Notes under the pieces: model-generated
The model's input: only the letters and a program-made list of their open reading frames with translations
Database searches by the model: none
Told to the model about the DNA's origin: nothing
Position numbers and translations under genes: made by a program
Assembly: GCA_032718475.1 (NCBI GenBank)
Contig: JAUCBJ010001234.1
Span: 17,366 to 81,365 of the forward strand
DNA from: Nemertoderma westbladi
Taxonomy: Eukaryota; Xenacoelomorpha; Nemertodermatida; Nemertodermatidae
Length of the DNA stretch: 64,000 nt
Reading direction: 5' to 3'
Shown: positions 11,501 through 23,500 of the stretch, piece after piece
How positions within the stretch are numbered: the stretch's first letter is position 1
Layout of the letters: the number at the start of each line of letters is the position of its first letter

Positions 11501-14500
11501 GTTAGCCAGTTCATCTAACCACTTACTGAAACAGATAAATAGTTAGTCAGTTCATCTAACCACTTACTGAAACAGATAAATAGTTAGTCAGTTCATCTAA
11601 CCATTTAATGAAACAGATAAATAGTTAGTCAGTTCATCTAACCATTTACTGAAACAGATAAAGTTAGTCAGTTCATCTAACCATTTAATGAAACAGATAA
11701 ATAGTTAGTCAATTCATCTAACCACTTACTGAAACAGATAAAGTTAGTCAGTTCATCTAACCATTTAATGAAACAGATAAATAGTTAGTCAGTTCATCTA
11801 ACCACTTACTGAAACAGATAAATAGTTAGTCAGTTCATCTAACCAATAAATGAAACAGATAAATAGTTAGTCAGTTCATCTAACCACTTACTGAAACAGA
11901 TAAATAGTTAGTCAGTTCATCTAACCACTTACTGAAACAGATAAAGTTAGCCAGTTCATCTAACCACTTACTGAAACAGATAAATAGTTAGTCAGTTCAT
12001 CTAACCACTTACTGAAACAGATAAATAGTTAGTCAGTTCATCTAACCGCTTACTGAAACAGATAAATAGTTAGTCAGTTCATCTAACCACTTACTGAAAC
12101 AGATAAATAGTTAGTCAGTTCATCTAACCATTTAATGAAACAGATAAATAGTTAGTCAGTTCATCTAACCACTTACTGAAACAGATAAAGTTAGTCAGTT
12201 CATCTAACCATTTAATGAAACAGATAAATAGTTAGTCAGTTCATCTAACCACTTACTGAAACAGATAAATAGTTAGTCAGTTCATCTAACCACTTACTGA
12301 AACAGATAAAGTTAGTCAGTTCATCTAACCATTTAATGAAACAGATAAATAGTTTGTCAGTTCATCTAACCACTTACTGAAACAGATAAAGTTAGTCAGT
12401 TCATCTAACCATTTAATGAAACACTAAATAGTTAGTCAGTTCATCTAACCACTTACTGAAACAGATAAATAGTTAGTCAGTTCATCTAACCACTTACTGA
12501 AACAGATAAATAGTTAGTCAGTTCATCTAACCACTTACTGAAACAGATAAATAGTTAGTCAGTTCATCTAACCACTTACTGAAACAGATAAATAGTTAGT
12601 CAGTTCATCTAACCAATAAATGAAACAGATAAATAGTTAGTCAGTTCATCTAACCACTTACTGAAACAGATAAATAGTTAGACAGTTCATCTAACCATTT
12701 AATGAAACAGATAAATAGTTAGTCAATTCATCTAACCACTTACTGAAACAGATAAAGTTAGTCAGTTCATCTAACCATTTAATGAAACAGATAAATAGTT
12801 AGTCAGTTCATCTAACCACTTACTGAAACAGATAAATAGTTAGTCAGTTCATCTAACCAATAAATGAAACAGATAAATAGTTAGTCAGTTCATCTAACCA
12901 CTTACTGAAACAGATAAATAGTTAGTCAGTTCATCTAACCACTTACTGAAACAGATAAAGTTAGCCAGTTCATCTAACCACTTACTGAAACAGATAAATA
13001 GTTAGTCAGTTCATCTAACCACTTACTGAAACAGATAAATAGTTAGTCAGTTCATCTAACCGCTTACTGAAACAGATAAATAGTTAGTCAGTTCATCTAA
13101 CCACTTACTGAAACAGATAAATAGTTAGTCAGTTCATCTAACCATTTAATGAAACAGATAAATAGTTAGTCAGTTCATCTAACCACTTACTGAAACAGAT
13201 AAAGTTAGTCAGTTCATCTAACCATTTAATGAAACAGATAAATAGTTAGTCAGTTCATCTAACCACTTACTGAAACAGATAAATAGTTAGTCAGTTCATC
13301 TAACCACTTACTGAAACAGATAAAGTTAGTCAGTTCATCTAACCATTTAATGAAACAGATAAATAGTTTGTCAGTTCATCTAACCACTTACTGAAACAGA
13401 TAAAGTTAGTCAGTTCATCTAACCATTTAATGAAACACTAAATAGTTAGTCAGTTCATCTAACCACTTACTGAAACAGATAAATAGTTAGTCAGTTCATC
13501 TAACCACTTACTGAAACAGATAAATAGTTAGTCAGTTCATCTAACCACTTACTGAAACAGATAAATAGTTAGTCAGTTCATCTAACCACTTACTGAAACA
13601 GATAAATAGTTAGTCAGTTCATCTAACCAATAAATGAAACAGATAAATAGTTAGTCAGTTCATCTAACCACTTACTGAAACAGATAAATAGTTAGACAGT
13701 TCATCTAACCCCTTACTGAAACAGATAAATAGTTAGTCAGTTCATCTAACCACTTACTGAAACAGATAAATAGTTAGTCAGTTCATCTAACCGCTTACTA
13801 AACAGATAAATAGTTAGTCATTTCATCTAACCACTTACTGAAACAGATAAATAGTTAGTCAGTTCATCTAACCACTTACTGAAACAGATAAATAGTTAGT
13901 CAGTTCATCTAACCATTTAAAGAAACAGATAAATAGTTAGTCAGTTCACCTAACCACTTACTGAAATAAAGAAAGTCAGTTTAATCAAACCAGTTTGTAA
14001 AAATGGTAAACAATTAATAAAAGTAGCAAATTTTTTAAGGGGAGATGGTACCCCAGGATATCTCCATACATTTTACTATTAACACATTGTACCCATTACG
14101 CTGGAACGATGGAATTTCATGAAAATTTCCAGAAGGGCGGAGTAACTATCGAGACACACCTGGAACCTAAAAAAAATTGAAATTTTGTTTAGTGTCTATG
14201 TTTGAGGGTCACTTAATTGCACCGAAAAACAAAAAATGACAAGTTTTCGAAGTTTATATTAGAAATACATTTGATAATTGTTTTAAACATATGTGTTTAG
14301 AGGTTCCACAATTGTGTCTCACTACAACAAACCTGCTGCGAAAATTTCAGCCAATTCCATCAAGACGTTCTCGAGAAAAAGGTACATTTATTTCTAAATT
14401 TCACGAAAAATAAGATGCTGAGAAAAACGCATTTTAAGTTTTCAAACATTCCCGCTAATTTTATGTAAAACGTGGGAAATTTCAAAAATAAGCCAAAATA

Positions 14501-17500
14501 TAATAAACTACTCCAGTGAACCAAAATTTACGATTTAGGGGTTTTTGTAGTCGCTGAATTCATTTCTGATATCTGTTTTAATGTTTGATGACATCTGGAC
14601 TGCCTGTCTGTCTGTTTGTCTGTCATTCTGTCTGATCTGTCTGTCAGACTGTCAATTTCACAGACAATAAATAAGTAAGTACACCACATCACTATAATTT
14701 ATGATATGGGGGTTTTCCTAGTCGCTGATTCCATTTCCGATGTAAATTTTAATATTTGACTGAACCTAGAATGTCTGTTTGTCTGTTTTTATGTCTGTCT
14801 GTCTGCCAGTCAAAATATAAGGAGGCATGTCACCTGAATTAAATTTCAGATATGGGGGTTTTCCTAGTCGCTTATTTAATTTCTAATACATGTTTTAATG
14901 TTTGATGACATCTGGACTGTCTTTATGTCTATCTGTCTGTCTGTCAGTTTGTCTGTCTGTCTGACTTACTCATTTTTAATAATTGCATGAACCTTGACTG
15001 TCTGTTTAAGTCTGTCTGTCTGTATGTCTTTCTTGACAGACAGATCGACTGACAGATAAATATACAGGCATAATAGACACCTCCAAACAGGAAAGATAAC
15101 ACCAGAATTGAAATCACCGACCTTAAAAACCCCCACAGTGAAAATTTTAGTTACGTAGTGTGATTCGTTATGTTTTTGACAGACAGACCGATAGACGGAC
15201 AAACAGACAGACAAACTAGATTACGTCAAATTTGAAAACTGACCCCGGAAATGAAATTTGCAACCACGAAAACCCATATAGCAATTATTTTAGTTAGGTG
15301 GTGTACATTTGTATATCCATAATTTGTTGACAAACAGAAAAACAGACAACTTAAGCTTACGATGTGATGTTAGGATTTCGATTTCTGAAATCTACGTTAA
15401 ATTCTGATTTAGAATTAATAAAAAAAAAATTCGAAAATTTTTCAATATTTGATAAGTTCTGGGGTACCATCTCCCCTGAAGAAATTTACATTTAATACGG
15501 ACATATTGAAAATCACTCGCGGTTCAAAATTACTAAAAGTGGCCAAAACTAAACACAAACATTAGACACGCAGTAACTTTTGACTTCCTCGATCATTTCC
15601 AATAAATTAAAATTTTAAAATGACCGACATTTTTTGGTATTACAGGTGACGATTATTTTGCAACGCTACCTTGTATTTATTTTTCAGAATATCTGCGCGA
15701 ATTCGAAAAGATTTTTCAGTGTAGACACTCAATACGTTAACAAACCAGATATGTTATATCTATATACCATTTGAAAGAGCGTAAAATTCTGCAGAAGCTA
15801 ATATATTATATATTGTTGTCCAATGTATTGGACAACAATAACGGGGGGGTTGTGTCATTGAATAGCGACATTATATCCCGGGCATTATGTATAGTGTGTA
15901 TTAGAATGACGCCGTGACATACCGGAAATACATAGTAAATGTATGGCGTATGTCGGTATGTCGGTATGTCGAACTGCGATATAAATTTGGAAAATAAATA
16001 TGTCACCCTGGCGATTTGGTGGAGCGAAATTAATTCCATATAAATAAATAAATTATGTACAAACATTGACAGTTGTATTTATGATTTTCTACTTACTACA
16101 GATAAGATAAATACACTCAGTGAACTTTGCCCGCCTCACAACAGTTAACATGGTTATTGCATTTATTAACAGCAAATTAATTACAAAACATTTAGGTTAA
16201 GAAATTCGGCATATCCCTTGAGTAGAACAATTATATTTATTTAAAAATTGAAATATTTTATAACTGAATAATATGTAGAACACGGTTGGGTGTATGTAAC
16301 CTTCACCAATACGGAGATTCGATCCTGTAACTGGTGCGCCAACCCAGCCCTATGGGATCTCTGCTGGGGGGAGTAAAAAAAAAGGGTTGAATAGTTACGA
16401 AGTGTTCACACCTAGGAGTTTGTGTGGTGACCTCCCTGTGTTACAGGTAACAGCCAAGAGAGAGAGAATAGTCTTTAGGCTCCCTCAGCACAACGATAAC
16501 TTTACTTTAATTATGGGGATGGTCGCTATTTTGTATTAATTGATTTGAAATTATTAAATTATTTAAATTAATTGTACAGAGTATAGGGATTATAAACTAA
16601 AGGACGACTTTTAGATATGTGTAAACTTGACCGACAAATACTACGATTAAAAACTCAAAAAAATGCTATTACCACAAGAAAGGAACACAATGCAATATAA
16701 CTAAAAAACACCGTTATAGCCAACAAGACCGTACAGAAAATAATGGACGCGCAGGTTCCATGTAAGTCGCCAATTCGTCGGATGTCTATGAGAAAGGCTA
16801 TTCTAGTTGGTTCACTCTATGGGGAGGAAGAAAACACAAAACTAATCGGTGTGTATGCGGAAGATAGGCAGCAGATTGATAATGAAAAGGAAGATCATAT
16901 AGATTATAGACTGACGAGGAAAGATGGGCTAGTAGAGCGGGAAGGGATGGTGGGAAATAGAAGAGGCACAGAGGGGAGACATCGGCGCCTGGGTAGTGGG
17001 GAAATGATCAGAATAGAGCGGGCGAGTCTAGAAGAAATCAATAGCGATGGAAACCGCAAGGGGAAGAACAACATGCAAAGATGGTCTAGTATGGACAGAG
17101 GGTTATCTAAAGTTGGTTCGGGAAAGTTGGACACATGGAGAGTGAAAGGTCGACAGCAGAGCAGCCCTGAGTCCAGAATGGGTGGGGGAGGGATCGAGAT
17201 CTGTCAGTTAACCTCGAGCGGACCGCAGCACGCTACGAGTGTCCCAAACTTCGCCGGGGGTGGCTTAACTCGTCGGTTCACCGCCAGCGAGTACTGCATC
17301 AAGGAGGAGCCACGAGACGAGGAGACCTTCCGCCGACGCGTCTCGAGCGTGGACGAGACGACCCGGTACCTGGACCTCGATGTGGGACGTGTGTCCCGGG
17401 AGCGGGACGTCGGGGGACAAAGACTCGCGAGGATCCACCGGGTCTGCACCGAGACGCCGGACCTGCTGCCCGTGTTCGGAGAAATCGAGAGAGCGCTGAG

Positions 17501-20500
17501 TATGCCCGCGGGGATCGACAAGGAATCCAGCAGGTTATCCCGCAAACCCGCCGCATCCACCGATGATCCCGTAGAACCAAACACTGCCCAAACTCTTGAT
17601 ATATCGCGGACAGCTGAATCACGCGGACGTCAAAAGATCCGTAGTCTATATACAGCAAACCGAGACCCGCAAATAAACTCATCACAGGAATTTAACTCCA
17701 GTGGGTTGCAGCGGACACAATTAAGATCATCGATGCCAACATTGAACAGAGGGCTAGGCTTTACGTTGAATGTCCCTTTTACAGCCACACCGAGCGCCAA
17801 GAACGATAAGGAGGAACTAGTAGCTAAAGCGTTGTGGGATCACGTGACCCTGGACTCGGAGGAGTTGACGTTCCGAGCGGGCGACGTTATCCGGGTTTTG
17901 GAACGAACCAACTCGACGTGGTGGTTCGGTGCCGCGCACGGACGGACCGGGTGGTTCTCCAGCGTTCACGTATTCGCTTTCGCGGCCAACCCCGTCGAGA
18001 CGTTCGAGGACTGTCTCGAACGACTCAGCGAGGCCCACATGCCGCTCACCAAGAAATCCCTGCGTCGATTCAGTTTCATTCGCCGGGCCCAGGTACGGGA
18101 GCACGTAGTCCGGGAAGTGATAAAAACCGAGGAGCTTTACGGAGCAGTACTCCTAAATTTATGTCACGGGTTCATTCTGGAATTTAAAAAAAGAACCAAT
18201 TTATTTTCGGTACCGGCTATAAATAGAATATTTGGCAATATGGAGGATTTATATGAATTGCATGTAAAACTATTAAAAGAATTGCGTCGCGCTGTGCTCA
18301 AAGCAGAATCGATGGATGATAGTCTCATAGGAGGGTGTTTCTTACGATTCGCTGATGATTTCGAATTGTACTCGATTTACTGTAACAACCATCCCGGGTC
18401 GTGTTCCTTGTTGGCTAAACTCGCGGAGAAACCGGAATACCCAGAGTTGTTCGAAGAGTGTCGTGTACGCCGGGGGATGCCGGAGCTGCCGCTAGGGGGC
18501 TTCCTATTGAAACCGGTGCAGCGCATCTGCCAGTACCCGCTGCAGTTGGCCGAACTGATTAAATACACGTCGCCCCATCACCAGGACTACGAGGAGACAA
18601 AGCTAGCGTTGGACGCAATGAGGACAGTGGCAACCAACATCAACGAGTCAAAGAGACGCCTAGAGATGATTGGCCAACTGCTGAAATGGCAGAAAACGGT
18701 TGACCAATGGGAAGGCGAGCCGATAACAGCCACCAGTTCCCAACTCATCAAATCCGGAGTCGCATATAAATACGTAAAGAAATCGCCGCAGGAACGGTGG
18801 CTGTATTTATTCGATCGCTTACTCGTCGTGTGTAAGAAGGACCTCCGAGGTCGGTTTGTCTACAAGGAGCGAATCGATATGAACTCCTGCTGGTATAAAT
18901 CCTTACCTAACGGCCGGGATAACCATTTACATGTGTTGCTAAGGAACGCATTCTGTATTTACGTTGACAACGCGAGCTGCGACTACCATGTATTCACGTC
19001 GAAGAACGCCAAAGAGGCGGAGGCGTGGGGCGAGGCGTTCGTGGAGGAGTTGCGAGTCCGGACGTCGACGGAATCGCCGCGGATAACGGCGGACGCCTCG
19101 ATGAACGCAGAGAGACTCTCACTCACCTACAGCGCGAGTTTCCGGGGCAACCAGAGTCGCCCTGTGCGGCACTCTGTCGCTGGGGGCGCTAGGAAAAAAC
19201 CCTTATTAGACAGAAAGAGACAGGGACAGGGACAGGAAAGTGGAAGAACTGGTTTAAAATTTTGGCAACGCTTTGGTTCTCTTAATAAACTTAGTAAGTA
19301 GGATTAGTATATAGTTTAGTTGTTAGCAATAACCAAACTTACGCATCTGTTCGAATTACTGTTAGGGAATTAATTATAAAATTACAAATGATTAATAAAT
19401 TTAAGTTGTTTAATGGCCTACTATAATAGTAATAATAATAGTAGGTCATGGTTGTTTTCAAACCATCAAATTAAAATCAACCATATCGACAAATATAATA
19501 AATAAATTCCGGTTTTATTAAAGGTACTAACATTTTTCCATTGCTTCCGGCATAGCCATTAAATCTTGTAGCGATATGAGATGCCGTTAATTGGGATTCT
19601 GTAAGACCTAATACCCTAAGTAAATCGGGGTGTCTCTTTAGAATATACTTTTGGTGGTACCTGAGGGAGAAAACAATAAATTATATTTAGGGCAATCTAT
19701 ATACATTCCATTCTCCTTTTCACTGACTACCCAATCTTGCCTTTATAAATAGTGATGCACTAGTTGCCCCCCCATGCGTGTATTTGCCCGGGGCAAACAA
19801 TTTATACTATTTATACTTTTCACCATTAATTTAGCGTTCAGGGTGTAACTTTTCTAATTAGATTATTTTAATCCTAAATTTAAACATTTAACGGAGTCTT
19901 CAGATTGGGTGACTTTTCTTCTTTCTCCATCAGTGGAGTTCCTAATGTTATAATTTTGGAAAAAAACCTACGCGTATCATTGTTGCAAATTATTTATCAG
20001 AGTTCGGTGGAAGTATTTTAATGTGTTTGTTTGTGAAACAATCCGCAAGGATCAGCACACTGCATGTACCATCACCATCTGTAATATGGTTATGGTAAAT
20101 AGGGGCTTGGGATTATTCCACAAACAATAACAATTATTGGTACATGTTTCTGTAGCAACGATCTATAAAGCTTCAACTGTCAACATATTACACTTGAAAG
20201 AGGGAAATCTACGGCATTATATTTACTACTGTTTTAATTTGGTGGTTAGAGAGAAACCGTGATCCAGATAATGGGTTTCATTAAATCGCAAATTCCTCTT
20301 TATTGATTTATAATCTAAAACTCGCTAATCATTAGAATCTATCCAAGACTTTCTCCGATAGATATCATTACAATATTTTCAACAAAACAAAACCGGTCAT
20401 TATATTCCTAATGTAAGTAGAAATGATTACATTATAGTATCAACCTATAATCCATTGAATAAAGAAAGTATCTGGACTCACCCTTCTGCATCGTAAAATC

Positions 20501-23500
20501 GATCCAACTGAATTAATTTAGTGCGGATCTTCGACGAATATTGGCGTTGGAACTCTGCCATCGATTCCTGAGCGACACTGAAAAGTAAATAAATGGGGAT
20601 ATTAAAAGTAAATCAATGGGAATATCAAAGGTAAATCAATGGGGATGTCAAAAGTAAATCAATGGGAATATCAAAAGTAAATAAATTGGGATATCAAAGG
20701 TAAATTCACAAGGATATCAAAACAGAGACACTGAAAAGTAAATCAATGGGGATATCAAAGGTAAATCAATGGGGAATGTGGAAATATCAAAAGTAAATCA
20801 ATGGGGATATCAAAAGTAAACCAATGGGGATATCAAAACAGAGACACTGAAAAGTAAATCAATGGGGATATCAAAAGTAAATCAATGGGGATATCAAAAG
20901 TAAATCAATGGGGATATCAAAACAGAGACACTGAAAGGTAAATCAATGGGGGATATGAAAAGTAAATCAATGGGGATATCAAAAGTAAATCAATGGGGAT
21001 ATCAAAACAGAGACACTGAAAAGTAAATCAATGGGGATATCAAAAGTAAATCAATGGGGATATCAAAAGTAAATCAATGGGGATATCAAAACAGAGACAC
21101 TGAAAAGTAAATCAATTGGGATAACAAGAGTAAATCAATGGGGATATCAAAATAGCGACACTGAAAAGTAAATCAATGGGGATATCAAAAGTAAATCAAT
21201 GGGGGATATCAAAACAGAGACACTGAAAAGTAAATCAATGGGGATATCAAAAATAAATCAATGGGGATATCAAAAGTAAATAAATGAGGATATCAAAGGT
21301 AAATCAAGGTACCATAAATGTAGCCAGTTCCTCATGACGTTGTTGTGTGACAACAAGTGGAAAAACTGATATTACTCCTGAAGTATAAGACATTCTCATA
21401 ATTTTTGCATTGACTCTTTCCTTATGAAATTGGCCAATCGCGTGAATTTTCGTAGGAGCATAGCTTTAGTGGTTTATCCAATGACGGGCGCTCAAACATT
21501 TGGTAAATCTTAATGAGGTACACCTTTGTGTTTGTTTTGTTACTAAGCTATGTAAAAGGCAGCAGAGGAGAAAGGATGCTGATTGGACAATGTCTTTAGA
21601 TAGACAATTAAATAAACTTTCAAATGATGTATTCAGTAAGGGTATTGTCCTAATGTTGTTTAGTACCTAAGTACCTAACATAAGACATTGGCAGCAATTA
21701 GTGCTGCGAACTGAATCAATATTTGACTAGTTTCAGTTTCAGTTCCAGTTTCAGTTCGAATAAACCTATTTATTTCAGTTCCAGTTCCAGTTTCCAAAAA
21801 AAAATAGTTTCAGTTTCAGTTCTAGTTTCAGTTTGAATGAGGCTGTTTATTTAAGTTCCAGTTTCAGTTCCGGAAAAAAAATAGTTTCAGTTTCAATTCA
21901 AGTTTCATAACAATAATAAGTAATAAGAAGGCCTACCGCTGTCATCCTATAGCAACCACAATACTGTATATATATATATTCAGTACTAACTGTATATATT
22001 TATATTTATGGACCAGTGTTGAGAATTCCAGAATTATACGAATATTAATTATTATCCTACAATAACTGAATAATAATTATAGTAGTAGTAATTTTATTGA
22101 CAGAATATAGGAATAATACCTGTATAAACCACCGCAAGGAAGTGCAGGTAATATTAACATTCGCAATACCTTCCCAAAAGTTAATAATTACAAACTCCGC
22201 TGGGAGGAGCTGAAAACAGGCCTTTACTTATGCCGTAACCGTATTGTTTTGTTTTTTTTATTCCCTGGGGGGGGGGGGGGGGGCATATTGTAATTTATGT
22301 TTACATTTATTTTCAATTTATTACTTCCAGTTTTCAATTTTCAGAATTCAGTTCCAGTTCCAGTATTTCAATATATCACGTTTCAGTTCTAGTTTCAGTT
22401 TCAGTTTTAAAAAAATTAAAGTTTCAGTTCCAGTTCAGAAAAAATGCCCAAAACAATTTCAGTTCGATTTCAGTTCCAGTTCAGTTTCAGTTTCAGTTCG
22501 CAGCACTAGCAGCAATGCTATCCCCGTTTCTCTCAGACATACACCTTGTGGTGAGGACAGTGATGTGCTATTGATTCGTTATTTCTTGGATTTTTGGTCT
22601 GTTACCTTACCGTTAACAGACAGACAGTCGAAACCAACATGAATAGCTCTGCTGAGTGCTGACACTCATATATAGGGGGGGATAAACATTGTTTAGCATC
22701 ATTGTTATATATCAAAATGATTATTAAACGACTTAAATATCTAAAGAAACGTAATAAATATATTATCTAACCTTAGCTGTTCCTGGTTTGTGTAAAATAT
22801 GGCCGACATATATTGGGGAGCGTGGGAAGCAGAACAATCGTGGTTGTTCCAAAAGATTCCGAGGAGGTGTTTGTAGGTGATCCTGGAGGGGTCGTACTCT
22901 ATGTGAACTGATTCCGTGTGGTCGCCACTACCAGATATAATGCAAACTTAATTGATATAATTACTGGTAAACCGGTAAACGAAGTGTGTGGGAACGAATA
23001 AAGAGTATTTTTAAACGGAAGGATCCTTCACTTTATATTGTCTGCAGCATGCAGACAGCCAGCATCGAACTTCACGGAAAGGCGCAACTGCTATCTCACC
23101 GATAATTTTCGGTCGCTACTGTAACTACTTCGCTAAATTCTATACAAACTGTGACAAAGATTGAATTGTTGTTTTAGTTTGAAGAGATAATATAAGAAGG
23201 TATGATTTTGATAGTGAGTGACATCCGACCAATAAAAATCAATCCCTCTCAGGAGAATAACAGCGGATTACTCTGAAAAATAAAACTGTAACCTGCCTAC
23301 TTAACTTTTGTTTATTGTTTTAGTTAGAATAATGTGCCACTGTAACTGGATCATTTCTCATAATTTACAATTTAACATTGATGAGATACTATTCCTTTTA
23401 TTCACCAGAAGCAGAAAGCGACTTCCAACTATTCGAGTAAAGTAATAATAATAACTTACAGACTCCTGTATGTTGGGTTAGCTTTGGCTCCACCGGTGTA

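Noticed and set aside
5540-13965. CRISPR-like array
   Set aside because: The repeats are contiguous, with no unique spacers, in a eukaryotic intron.
19400-19476. SECIS element after the possible MsrA read-through stop
   Set aside because: An ATGA precedes a CCTACTAT...ATAGTAGG stem, but the opposing GA quartet side and the apical AA are not in the right places.
22244-22642. 132-codon ORF
   Set aside because: It crosses a poly-G run and TTYCAG repeats inside an MsrA intron; composition is low-complexity.
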